Shown here: piece by piece, positions 16,450-24,650 of the stretch
Layout of the letters: every line of letters begins with the position of its first letter
How positions within the stretch are numbered: the first letter of the stretch is position 1
NCBI RefSeq assembly: GCF_040829825.1
Contig: NZ_JBFOLH010000006.1
Direction: 5' to 3' (one strand)
Length of the DNA: 64,000 nucleotides
DNA from: Leadbetterella sp040829825
GTDB lineage: Bacteria > Bacteroidota > Bacteroidia > Cytophagales > Spirosomataceae
Notes under the pieces: model-generated
Database searches by the model: none
Told to the model about the DNA's origin: nothing
The model's input: the letters and a program-made list of their open reading frames with translations, nothing else
Made by a program: the position numbers and the translations under genes

Positions 16450-16476
16450 TAAAAAAAGGGCCGGATACCCGGCCCT
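16450..16476 (-). terminator. Intrinsic terminator after the FadL-like gene
   Basis: On the minus strand AGGGCCGG pairs with CCGGCCCT around GTAT and is followed by a T-run. It serves the FadL-like gene that ends at 16511. The T9SS plug gene converges on it from the other side. Confidence 0.8.
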
Positions 16477-16510
16477 CAATGATATTAAATGTTACCTGTC
16501 GTATACCCTG

Positions 16511-18013
16511 TTAAAAGAATGATCCCACGGTTATTCCTACGGTACTTCTTACCTGGCGGAACAAAACCGAGTTGTGGCTTGCGTCATCCAGGATATACGG
16601 GTTGTACGCACCGGTGCTGACATACCGCGAGTAGGAGAGATCAGCAAAGAAATTGGCAGTCCGGATACCTACACCTGCACTTCCTACGACGGCATTTTTC
16701 TTGACGTTAAAATCAGAAGCGTACCGCAGCGGATCATTAATGAGGTTTATACCGCCCCGCAGCCTTCCTATGCCTTTCCGCAATTCAACCCCGGCTTTCA
16801 GATTGACCACGTCTTTGTATTCGTCCTGGATGCTTCCGTTCTGCCCGTCTGACCAGGCCGCTGAATTCTTGTCTTTGATGTTCATCCGGCTGAAGCCCAC
16901 ATACTCGGCCTCTACGCTGACCACACCTATTTTCTGCGGCAGGAAGGCACTGAGGCCTACATTAGCCTTTAAAGGTGATACTACCCGGTATTTGAACTCA
17001 TCAAGCGCTGTCCGGGCATCCCTGTCGTATAAGATGGCATCAGACGTGATCGGGTCTACGCCGGCATACTGGATAAAGCTGTCGGTGAGCCATAGTAAAG
17101 TAGGAGTGGTGATGGTGGCGCCCAGGTTCAGGTGGTCGTTGAGCCGCTGGATGACCCCTACGGTCAGGTTGAGGCCTGTGCCGTTGATGCTCAGCTCATT
17201 GTCGTAATACTGGGACCTGAGGTACTGTGCATTGGAAGGGAACTTTTCGTCAAAGGAAGTAGACCGGTCAAACCGCAGGGTTTGTATCCCCAGGCCGGCC
17301 CCGATGTACGTTTTGTCGTCAAAATTGGCCCCGTAGCTCACATTCAGCTGTCCCAGGTTACCGGATTCCGTCACTTTCCCCGACTGGCTTACCGGAAGAG
17401 CTTCTTCATTCACCAGGTAACGTCCCTGATCGTAGAACAATAAGCCGCCCATCAGGGCCATAGAGAAGCCGTCAGGGGCATTCCCGTATTTGTCGTAGTC
17501 GTCTGCGATCTCCTTGGGTGTTAAGCCCGACCCGTTGGCCAGTTCGGCAAAAGAATCGGAGATAGAGTGTGCATTGTTGCTCCCCCTGAACGAATAGCTA
17601 TTGGAGAAGGAGGCGAGGGTGCTGTAGGAAATCCCGAAGTTGCCTTTCTTTAAGCGGGAGCCCGTACCTTCTCTTGAAAATACCACACCCAGCTGACCGA
17701 TATCCAGCGGTGATCGGTTTTCGGTGGTCGACTGATCAATATAGGTAGCTGTATTTTTGCTGCCTATGAAGTTAAAGGTGCCTGAAAACTCGGAACGGTT
17801 ATAAAAACCCAGTCCCGCCGGGTTAATATACGTGTTGCTCAGATCCCCGCCCAAAGCGGTAAAAGCGCCTCCCATGGCCTGGCTGCGAGCCGTGCCGTAG
17901 TTGCCCTGTGTGTAGTACTTTCTCAGATGAAAGAAAGGTTCATCGGTCCCCTGCGCGTTAGCCGTTAAACAGAAGGCTAATCCTGTCAGGCCTGTTAAAA
18001 TTAACTTTTTCAT
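16511..18013 (-). CDS. Outer membrane transport protein, OmpP1/FadL/TodX family
   Basis: A 500-residue beta-barrel protein with signal peptide MKKLILTGLTGLAFCLTANAQ. Residues after it (YGTARSQAMGGAFTALGGDLSNTYINPAGLGFY, about 38-70) form the NPAG-containing N-terminal hatch segment typical of FadL-like channels. The remainder alternates short polar and aromatic strands. FadL proteins carry hydrophobic compounds across the outer membrane; the ligand here cannot be told, and some Bacteroidota members are labelled hemin receptors without proof. The ATG at 18013 is chosen because it opens the signal peptide. Confidence 0.82.
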   Translation of the reverse strand: MKKLILTGLTGLAFCLTANAQGTDEPFFHLRKYYTQGNYGTARSQAMGGAFTALGGDLSNTYINPAGLGFYNRSEFSGTFNFIGSKNTATYIDQSTTENRSPLDIGQLGVVFSREGTGSRLKKGNFGISYSTLASFSNSYSFRGSNNAHSISDSFAELANGSGLTPKEIADDYDKYGNAPDGFSMALMGGLLFYDQGRYLVNEEALPVSQSGKVTESGNLGQLNVSYGANFDDKTYIGAGLGIQTLRFDRSTSFDEKFPSNAQYLRSQYYDNELSINGTGLNLTVGVIQRLNDHLNLGATITTPTLLWLTDSFIQYAGVDPITSDAILYDRDARTALDEFKYRVVSPLKANVGLSAFLPQKIGVVSVEAEYVGFSRMNIKDKNSAAWSDGQNGSIQDEYKDVVNLKAGVELRKGIGRLRGGINLINDPLRYASDFNVKKNAVVGSAGVGIRTANFFADLSYSRYVSTGAYNPYILDDASHNSVLFRQVRSTVGITVGSFF

Positions 18014-18034
18014 TGCAATTATGGAAAAAAAGAT

Positions 18035-18069
18035 CCCCGCCAATGAACGGAATTGGTTAATCAGCGGGG
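18035..18069 (-). terminator. Stem-loop after the Ser-rich lipoprotein gene
   Basis: CCCCGC (18035-18040) pairs with GCGGGG (18064-18069), with an inner CCAAT/ATTGG stem. On the minus strand it is followed by a T-run, as expected for an intrinsic terminator. Confidence 0.7.
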
Positions 18070-18094
18070 AGTAAAATTATGTTCCTGTTTAATA

Positions 18095-19345
18095 TTATCC
18101 GCGGCCTCTGCTGCTACCGCTACTACTTCTGCTGCTACTGCTTCCGGAAGAGCTGCTACCGGAGGAAGAAGAAGAGCGGGAAGGAGCTGAATACGAAGGC
18201 GATGAGCTTCTGCTGCCGCTGTTGTATGACGGCGAGGAAGTCCTGCTTCCGCTGTTATACGAAGGCGACGAGCTCCGTTCGCTGCCCCGGCTGTAAGTAG
18301 AAGGGCTCTGACGGCTGGCCGGCGAATAGCTTCCGCCCCGGCTTGAAGAGCTGTTCACCCGTGATCCGGCTGACTGCGATGCACGTCCGGAGTTAACCGG
18401 GCTGCTGCTTCGGGTATACGAATCGTAGCTTCTTGTGCCCGAGCTCCGGCTGATGCTGCTCCGGTCGGTAGCCCCCATACGGGCAGCCGAATTAATTTCT
18501 CTTGCCGAACTGCCGGCGGTTCTGCCTATTGCCGAGCGTGAGCTCCTGTCTACCGCTGCCACACGGGCATTCTGGGCAGAAGTTCTGCTTACCAGGCGGT
18601 CATTGTACCTGCTGTTGGCCAGGCTGGCATTTCTTTGCCTCACGGTTCTTCCGTTATAAATATTATTCACGTAAACGGTTTGGTATCCGTAATAAGGATT
18701 GCGGTAACCGCCCCATCCGTAGTAATCATAGTATGGGTTATAGCCCCATGGAGAGTAGAATGAGTTGTAGCCGTAGTACGGATAACCGCCCCATCCGTAA
18801 GCGTATGAGCTGTAGAAAGGATCCCACGGATCATACCATCCGCCGCCCCATCTGGATCCCCAGCCCATGCCCATGCTCATACCCAGGTAACTTCCGAAAT
18901 AGGGCGAGTAAGACATGTAGAATCCTGAACGCATAGAAGGGTAGAACGAATTGTAATAGCCGAAAGGCGAATTCATGAACCTGCCTGCTCCGGCATAGGT
19001 CCAGGAATTATCAGACCAGCCCTGGCTGTAACCGTCGGCATAGCCGTCAGAATAGCCGGCATTGGCACCTACTTTTCTTTTCAGGTCTTTGCTGCTGAGG
19101 TAATTCTCATCGAAATACTCATCAGTACCTCCCTGGAAGCCTTCGGTAGCAGGGTCATAGCTGTCGTCATAAGGAACAGCCGCAGGAGCCTGTGTACGGC
19201 TGGCAGCTACTGCACCGGGAAGCACCACATCACCCGACTTCACATACATGTCATCGGTATCTGTTTTGGAAGGAACAGATTTACCGGTACATGAGGCCAT
19301 CAACACCCCCGCTCCTAAAAACAATGCTAATCTGTTGATTTTCAT
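18095..19345 (-). CDS. Ser/Gly/Tyr-rich repetitive lipoprotein
   Basis: A 416-residue predicted lipoprotein: signal MKINRLALFLGAGVLMASC with the lipobox LMAS-C at residue 19. The middle (about 110-220) is rich in Gly, Tyr, Trp and Pro (YYNSFYPSMRSGF, GWGGYPYYGYNSFYSPWGY). The C-terminal third is almost only Ser, Arg and Gly with near-repeats of SPSYNSGSRSSS. No enzyme motif is visible. Low-complexity composition suggests a surface or matrix protein, but this is inference. The DNA repeat in the 3' part could vary in length between strains. It is transcribed divergently from proS. Confidence 0.7.
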   Translation of the reverse strand: MKINRLALFLGAGVLMASCTGKSVPSKTDTDDMYVKSGDVVLPGAVAASRTQAPAAVPYDDSYDPATEGFQGGTDEYFDENYLSSKDLKRKVGANAGYSDGYADGYSQGWSDNSWTYAGAGRFMNSPFGYYNSFYPSMRSGFYMSYSPYFGSYLGMSMGMGWGSRWGGGWYDPWDPFYSSYAYGWGGYPYYGYNSFYSPWGYNPYYDYYGWGGYRNPYYGYQTVYVNNIYNGRTVRQRNASLANSRYNDRLVSRTSAQNARVAAVDRSSRSAIGRTAGSSAREINSAARMGATDRSSISRSSGTRSYDSYTRSSSPVNSGRASQSAGSRVNSSSSRGGSYSPASRQSPSTYSRGSERSSSPSYNSGSRTSSPSYNSGSRSSSPSYSAPSRSSSSSGSSSSGSSSSRSSSGSSRGRG

Positions 19346-19561
19346 AGTCGTAAATATATTTAAAAATCTTAAAATCTATCGCTTTACTTATTAGACTGAA
19401 ATCATGCAGAAAGGTTTGTATGCCTTTAACATTTTTTTTTCGCTCCTGATAAAGCCATTTTTAAGTATTACAAATGTAATTATATAACTTATCTTTGCAA
19501 ATTCCCATGTTAATAATTAACGAAGAGAGACGGTAAACCGTACAAATTTAACAATCAGAAG

Positions 19562-21034
19562 ATGTCGAAATCATTACCTACCCGAAGTGAGAATTACTCA
19601 GAATGGTATAATGAGCTGGTAAAAAGAGCTAACCTGGCAGAAAACTCTGCGGTCAGGGGCTGCATGGTCATCAAACCCTACGGATATGCCATCTGGGAGA
19701 AGATGCAGCGTGCGCTTGACGATATGTTTAAGGAAACCGGCCATACCAATGCCTATTTCCCGCTTTTTATTCCCAAATCATTTCTTTCCAAAGAAGCCTC
19801 TCACGTAGAGGGTTTTGCGAAAGAATGTGCCGTAATTACGCATTACCGCCTGAAGAATGACCCGGGCGGAGAAGGAGTGATTGTAGACCCGGAAGCGAAG
19901 CTGGAAGAGGAGCTGATTGTAAGACCTACCTCGGAGACCGTCATCTGGAACAGCTATAAAAACTGGGTGCAGTCGCACCGCGACCTGCCCATCCTGATCA
20001 ACCAGTGGGCCAATGTGGTCCGGTGGGAAATGCGTACACGGATCTTCCTGCGCACGGCGGAGTTTCTCTGGCAGGAAGGGCATACCGCCCACGCTACCCG
20101 CGACGAGGCGGTTTCGGAAACGGCGCAGATGCTGGAAGTATACGCAAAATTTGCAGAAGAGTGGATGGCCGTACCCGTACTAAGAGGACGGAAAACCCCG
20201 AACGAGCGTTTTGCAGGTGCCGATGACACCCTGTGTATTGAGGCGATGATGCAGGATGGCAAAGCGCTGCAGGCCGGTACAAGCCACTTCCTGGGACAGA
20301 ATTTTGCCAAAGCCTTTGATGTGAAGTTCCAGGATAAAAACGGTAACCTGGAATATGTTTGGGGAACGTCATGGGGTGTGAGCACACGCCTGATGGGAGC
20401 GCTGATCATGGCGCATTCCGATGACCTGGGCCTGGTGCTGCCTCCCAGGCTGGCCCCTATCCAGGTGGTGATCGTGCCCATTTATAAAGGAGAAGAGCAG
20501 CTGAACGCCATTTACGACCGGCTTCTGCCGTTGATTAACGAGCTGAAGTCGCACGGGGTAAGTGTTAAATTTGACGACGACGATTCGGCCCGGCCCGGCT
20601 GGAAATTTGCAGAATATGAGCTCAAAGGAGTGCCTGTGCGCATTGCGGTAGGAGCCAGGGACCTGGAAAATAACCAGGTGGAAGTAGCCCGGAGAGATAC
20701 GCTGAGCAAAGAAACGGTGTCGCTTGACGGCCTTTATGACTACCTGGTGGCGCTGCTGGATGACATCCAGTCCAATATCTACAACAAAGCGCTGAAATTC
20801 AGGAAGGAGCATACCTTTAAGGTGGATACCTGGGAAGAATTTACCCGGCAAATTGAGGAAGGGGGCTTCCTTTTGGCGCATTGGGACGGCACTTCGGAAA
20901 CCGAAGAGAAAATCAAGGAACTCACAAAGGCTACCATACGTTGTATTCCTTTAGACTTTACCGAAGAAGAGGGCTGTTGTGTTTATTCCGGTCAGCCTTC
21001 CCGGGGCAGGGTTATATTTGCCAAAGCATATTAA
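19562..21034 (+). CDS. proS: Prolyl-tRNA synthetase, archaeal/eukaryotic-like form
   Basis: Charges tRNA-Pro with proline. At 490 residues it is the short class II type without the bacterial INS editing domain. Visible motifs are SEWYNELVKRANLAE at the N-terminus, motif 2 with RPTSETVIWNSYKNW and VVRWEMRTRIFLRTAEFLWQE (about 122-175), the anticodon-binding region (about 300-400), and a C-terminal domain ending CCVYSGQPSRGRVIFAKAY with the terminal Tyr usual for this form. A -7 element TATCTTTG lies at 19490-19497. A slyD-like gene follows 22 bp downstream. Confidence 0.95.
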   Translation: MSKSLPTRSENYSEWYNELVKRANLAENSAVRGCMVIKPYGYAIWEKMQRALDDMFKETGHTNAYFPLFIPKSFLSKEASHVEGFAKECAVITHYRLKNDPGGEGVIVDPEAKLEEELIVRPTSETVIWNSYKNWVQSHRDLPILINQWANVVRWEMRTRIFLRTAEFLWQEGHTAHATRDEAVSETAQMLEVYAKFAEEWMAVPVLRGRKTPNERFAGADDTLCIEAMMQDGKALQAGTSHFLGQNFAKAFDVKFQDKNGNLEYVWGTSWGVSTRLMGALIMAHSDDLGLVLPPRLAPIQVVIVPIYKGEEQLNAIYDRLLPLINELKSHGVSVKFDDDDSARPGWKFAEYELKGVPVRIAVGARDLENNQVEVARRDTLSKETVSLDGLYDYLVALLDDIQSNIYNKALKFRKEHTFKVDTWEEFTRQIEEGGFLLAHWDGTSETEEKIKELTKATIRCIPLDFTEEEGCCVYSGQPSRGRVIFAKAY

Positions 21035-21056
21035 TAGTAAACTAAAATCGAATAAA

Positions 21057-21476
21057 ATGGTAAAATCAGGAGATAAAGTAGCCATCCACTACAAAGGAAC
21101 CTTGAACGACGGTACGCTTTTCGACTCTTCAGAAGGCCGTGAGCCACTGGAATTTGAAGTAGGCAGCGGTATGGTCATCAAAGGTTTTGATGAAGGCGTG
21201 CAGGGAATGGAAGTGGGTGAAAAGAAATCTATCCATATTGCGGTAGAAGACGCTTACGGTCCCGCCAGCGAAGAAATGGTTTTTAACTTTGACCGGGCGG
21301 ATATCCCGGCGGATATTCCGCTGGTGGTAGGTGAAACCCTCAATATGCATGACGGACAAAGAGCGGTTCCGGTCATTATCCGGGAAGTGACAGACGCCTA
21401 TGTGCGCCTGGATGCCAACCATCCGCTGGCCGGCCAGGAGCTCAATTTCGAGCTGGAGCTGGTGTCAGTGAACTAA
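21057..21476 (+). CDS. FKBP-type peptidyl-prolyl isomerase, SlyD-like
   Basis: A 139-residue cytoplasmic isomerase. It begins MVKSGDKVAIHYKGTLNDG and has FDSSEGREPLEFEVGSGMVIKGFDEGV (FKBP core), followed by an insert-in-flap region (about 70-120; YGPASEEMVFNFDR, VVGETLNM) as in SlyD. The metal-binding His/Cys tail of E. coli SlyD is missing. Such proteins speed proline isomerisation and act as folding helpers. The frame is open upstream to 20979, inside proS, but the ATG at 21057 matches the family. It is probably cotranscribed with proS. Confidence 0.9.
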   Translation: MVKSGDKVAIHYKGTLNDGTLFDSSEGREPLEFEVGSGMVIKGFDEGVQGMEVGEKKSIHIAVEDAYGPASEEMVFNFDRADIPADIPLVVGETLNMHDGQRAVPVIIREVTDAYVRLDANHPLAGQELNFELELVSVN

Positions 21477-21489
21477 ATTGCAATACGGT

Positions 21490-21525
21490 AAAAGAGGCGT
21501 CCGGGTAATTCCGGGCGCCTCTTTT
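21490..21525. terminator. Bidirectional intrinsic terminator
   Basis: AAAAGAGGCG (21490-21499) pairs with CGCCTCTTTT (21516-21525), with an inner CCGG/CCGG stem. It lies between the slyD-like gene (+) and the DUF4143 ATPase gene (-) and can serve both. Confidence 0.8.
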
Positions 21526-21566
21526 CATGTCCTCTGCCGGTGGCCAAGGGTCATTACAGCCTATTC

Positions 21567-22775
21567 TTATTCCATCAGAAACTCTTTCAGCGGCACCACC
21601 TCGATCACCTTCCCGTGAAACTTAAAGGTATCCTTCTGGTGAAAGGTGATAATCCGTCCCTTTTCTTCTTTAAAGAAGTCGAGGGCCTCTTTTAACCCCG
21701 TAAATTCCCTGTTCCTGTTAAGATCCGTTAATTCGTAACATACCTGCAGGATTTCTACAGGTTTCCCTTTATAGACGGCGATGAAATCACATTCCCTTTG
21801 ATCCTGGAAGTAGTAGAGTTCGGTGTATTTTCTCCGGAGATGCAGGTAAACGGTGTTTTCCAGGCGTCTGCCGGCTTCATCGGTAAAAACGATGGAGTTA
21901 TGGGTAAACAGGCCCATATCTATGGCATATACTTTTCTGGGATTTCGTATCTGTACCTTTAACGAATAGCTGAATTTGGGCATAAACTGTACTACATAGG
22001 TATTTTCCAGGTAGGAAAAATACTCGAGTATAGTAGCCGGTGAACGGAGATCAAAGAGGTTTTTGAGCCCTGTGGCTGATACCGGTTTGCCTATATTGGA
22101 GAGGAGGTAAACGGCTAGCTGGCGCAAGGAGTTGACATCCCTGAGCCCGTACCGTACCGCGATGTCTTTCATCAGGATATCTTCGAGAAGCCGGTTGAGT
22201 ACTACGCCGTTCCCGGTCTTCAGGTATTCAGGAAAGCCGCCGTGCTCCAGGTAGTACAGGACACTGCTATCGGAATTTTCGCGGGAACTGAAGGCCAGGA
22301 ATTCCCGGTAAGAAAAAGGGAACAGCTCATATGGGAGATTCCTTCCGGTGAGTTTGGTGCCCAGCTCCCGGCTCAAAAGAGTAGCATTGGAGCCCGTGAC
22401 CACCACCCGGAAGCTTTCGTCCAGCTTTTGACGGACATATCCCTCCCAATGAGTAAGCATCTGGATCTCGTCGAAAAATAATATCCGGGCACCTGCTTTC
22501 TCTATAACGGTGTCGAGCCTTGAAAAATCATCCGGGTCGAAACCGGCCAGGCGGGGATCTTCGAAGTTCAGGAAGAATACCCCTTCTGTCGCATTTTCCA
22601 GTAACTGGAGCATCAGCGTGCTTTTTCCACCCCGTCTGACCCCCGTTATAACCGTTACGAAGTTCTCATACAGGGTTATTTCCTGCCGTTTTTCTCTCAA
22701 AACGCCCGTATTTCTGTCCAGAAATGTTTTTTTCTGACGGTCGGCTACTTCATTTATCTGGCTATCTAACAGCAT
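21567..22775 (-). CDS. AAA ATPase with DUF4143 domain
   Basis: A 402-residue protein with a P-loop GVRRGGKST (residues 45-53), Walker B ILFFDEIQ (98-105) and a sensor region VVVTGSNATLLSRELGTKL. The C-terminal DUF4143 part (about 200-400) contains CDFIAVYKGKPVEILQVCYEL, which looks like the core of a PD-(D/E)XK nuclease fold. Family members are common, often variably present, and have no settled function. Its upstream region is strikingly AT-rich and full of inverted repeats, unlike its neighbours, which suggests acquisition or tight self-regulation. It is monocistronic. Confidence 0.8.
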   Translation of the reverse strand: MLLDSQINEVADRQKKTFLDRNTGVLREKRQEITLYENFVTVITGVRRGGKSTLMLQLLENATEGVFFLNFEDPRLAGFDPDDFSRLDTVIEKAGARILFFDEIQMLTHWEGYVRQKLDESFRVVVTGSNATLLSRELGTKLTGRNLPYELFPFSYREFLAFSSRENSDSSVLYYLEHGGFPEYLKTGNGVVLNRLLEDILMKDIAVRYGLRDVNSLRQLAVYLLSNIGKPVSATGLKNLFDLRSPATILEYFSYLENTYVVQFMPKFSYSLKVQIRNPRKVYAIDMGLFTHNSIVFTDEAGRRLENTVYLHLRRKYTELYYFQDQRECDFIAVYKGKPVEILQVCYELTDLNRNREFTGLKEALDFFKEEKGRIITFHQKDTFKFHGKVIEVVPLKEFLME

Positions 22776-22807
22776 CTTAATAAGATATCAAATACAAATA
22801 TATTCAT

Positions 22808-22851
22808 TTATTTAATAGTAATGAACAATATTATCCAGTACTATTAAATAA
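22808..22851. repeat. 13-bp inverted repeat upstream of the DUF4143 ATPase
   Basis: TTATTTAATAGTA (22808-22820) and its exact complement (22839-22851) are separated by 18 nt. It lies about 35-75 bp before the ATPase ATG on the minus strand, where promoter and operator sites would be expected. Confidence 0.75.
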
Positions 22852-22872
22852 TATAATTTGTTGGTAATAATT

Positions 22873-22917
22873 AATAATATTCATTAGTAATGAATATTAT
22901 TGTTCATTAGTAATGAA
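22873..22917. promoter_or_regulatory. Two adjacent palindromes sharing TTCATTAGTAATGAA
   Basis: The first palindrome has 12-bp perfect arms AATAATATTCAT and ATGAATATTATT around TAGTA (22873-22901). The second is TTCAT-TAGTA-ATGAA (22903-22917), the same 15-bp core repeated. A further half-like AGTAATGAAC occurs at 22817-22825. Repeated cores with identical spacers look like a repressor-binding array for the ATPase gene; the regulator is unknown. Confidence 0.55.
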
Positions 22918-22971
22918 GAATGATGTTTTGCCCGTAAATAACAGTCCATCTGACCGGAAAATCTGTGCTCT

Positions 22972-23931
22972 TTAAAATACTTCCCGGGCTACGGCAAGGG
23001 TAGTGGTAGATTTGCTCATGGTGTAAAAATGCAGAGCCGGTACACCGAAGGCTTTAAGTTCGCGGCATTGCCGGATGCACCATTCGATACCGACCTTACG
23101 AACCTCCTTATCGTCTTTGCATTGCCGGATGGCGGTAGCAAATTCTTCAGGGATGTTGAGATAAAACAACCTGGGAAGTACCTCCAGCTGCTTTTTGGTG
23201 GAGAGGATTTTGAGGCCGGGAATAATCGGGACGTTGATGCCATGGGTACGGCATTTTTCCACGAAATCAAAATATTTCCGGTTATCAAAAAACATCTGGG
23301 TAACCAGGTAGTCGGCGCCGCGGGCTACTTTTTGCTTAAGGTGCTCGAAATCTACCCGTGAGCTTTCTGCCTCGAAGTGCTTTTCAGGATAAGCCGCTGC
23401 GCCGATACAGAAGTCGGAGTTGTTCAGGTACTCGGAGGTTTGATGAAGGTATTTTCCTTCGTTCATTTCCCGGATCTGTGTAATGAGCTCGGAAGCATAG
23501 GCATGGCCGCCTTTCCGGGGTTTGAAAGAGGTAAAAGGCTTGGCATGGTCACCGCGCAGGGCCATCACGTTTTCTATGCCCAGGTAATTCAGGTCAATGA
23601 GCAGGTCTTCGGTATCGTCGCGGGTGAACCCGCCACACAGTACATGGGGCACGGGGTCGGTATCAAATTTGTGCATCAGGGCGGCGCAGATGCCTACGGT
23701 TCCCGGTCTTTTGCGGGTTTTGACCTGAATCACGGTGCCGTCGTCGCGTGTCTGGCTGAGGTATTCTTCCCGGTGATAAGTAACGTCCACAAATTTGGGC
23801 TTTAGCTCCATCAACGGAGTAATGTCGTTAAGAAGCTCGTCGATTTTTCCGCCTTTCACAGGAGGAATGATCTCAATAGAGAACAGGGGCTGCCCTTTAC
23901 TGTTGGCAATATGTTCGGTTACTTTGGCCAT
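22972..23931 (-). CDS. metF: Methylenetetrahydrofolate reductase
   Basis: Reduces 5,10-methylene-THF to 5-methyl-THF for methionine synthesis, with FAD as cofactor. The 319-residue product has FSIEIIPPVKGG (N-terminal, with the catalytic Glu of the family), HVLCGGFTRDDTEDLL, NVMALRGDHAK (folate/FAD region) and YLVTQMFFDNRKYFDFV. The start is ATG at 23931 (MAKVTEH); a TTG 6 bp upstream is less likely. A -7 element TATTTTTGC lies on the minus strand at 23955-23947. It is not next to metH or other methionine genes. Confidence 0.95.
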   Translation of the reverse strand: MAKVTEHIANSKGQPLFSIEIIPPVKGGKIDELLNDITPLMELKPKFVDVTYHREEYLSQTRDDGTVIQVKTRKRPGTVGICAALMHKFDTDPVPHVLCGGFTRDDTEDLLIDLNYLGIENVMALRGDHAKPFTSFKPRKGGHAYASELITQIREMNEGKYLHQTSEYLNNSDFCIGAAAYPEKHFEAESSRVDFEHLKQKVARGADYLVTQMFFDNRKYFDFVEKCRTHGINVPIIPGLKILSTKKQLEVLPRLFYLNIPEEFATAIRQCKDDKEVRKVGIEWCIRQCRELKAFGVPALHFYTMSKSTTTLAVAREVF

Positions 23932-24059
23932 GGTCAATGATTTACCGCAAAAATAGAAGGTGTGACGGAAAAAGCGGAGGCAGGAGATAATTTATGTGGT
24001 AATGTTGTTTAAATTTGGTTAATTTATCTAAAAATTAAAAAATTACAACCTTAAAAGAG

Positions 24060-24644
24060 ATGAAAAAACTAGTAGCTCTGACAGGATTTTTAATCCTTTC
24101 TTTTGCGCTGAAGGCACAGCAGCCCAATCCAAATGACTATACCGGGGTCTATAAATTCCAGGGTACTCCCTTTGCACAGATCGTGATTTCTTACGAAAAC
24201 GGGGCATTCATGGCCGATGCCGAAGGCGTGGGGAAAGGACAGATCGTACCGTCGGGCACAGCCGATGAATTTACCGAAGACAATTACGAAGCGCTTTTAA
24301 AATTTGTGCGGGAGACATCGGGGAAGGTGATACGGCTGGTGGTAAGCTTTAACGGGAGCAGTTTTGAAGGGGCGAAAGAAGGCATTTCTTTTGATGAATA
24401 TGCAGGGAAATACAGCCTGGAGGGGAGCTCTGAGGTATCGGAGGTGAATATTACGGTTCAGAACGGAACCCTGGGTATAGAGGCCAGCATAGGCGGCTCG
24501 CAGCTGATGGCTACAGATGTAAAAGATTCTTTCCAGATGACCGCCGCCAGCGGTGGCGTTGTATTTAAACGGGACGCCACCGGGAGGATCACCGGGATAG
24601 AGGTCGAATACGCGGGAAACACCTTTAAGGGGAAAAAGAAATAA
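24060..24644 (+). CDS. Secreted protein of unknown function
   Basis: A 194-residue product with signal peptide MKKLVALTGFLILSFALKAQ. The rest is composed of short beta-type segments with two similar halves: PFAQIVISYENGAFMADAEG near residue 35 and EVSEVNITVQNGTLGIEAS near 125. The two may be an internal duplication of a lipocalin-like or DUF3471-like sheet, but I cannot assign a family. It ends 6 bp before the convergent mutS2 stop codon. Confidence 0.65.
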   Translation: MKKLVALTGFLILSFALKAQQPNPNDYTGVYKFQGTPFAQIVISYENGAFMADAEGVGKGQIVPSGTADEFTEDNYEALLKFVRETSGKVIRLVVSFNGSSFEGAKEGISFDEYAGKYSLEGSSEVSEVNITVQNGTLGIEASIGGSQLMATDVKDSFQMTAASGGVVFKRDATGRITGIEVEYAGNTFKGKKK

Positions 24645-24650
24645 AGCCGT

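Noticed and set aside
21567..22971. Transposon or insertion sequence around the DUF4143 ATPase
   Set aside because: The inverted repeats lie on one side only and no transposase or matching end repeat is found on the other side.
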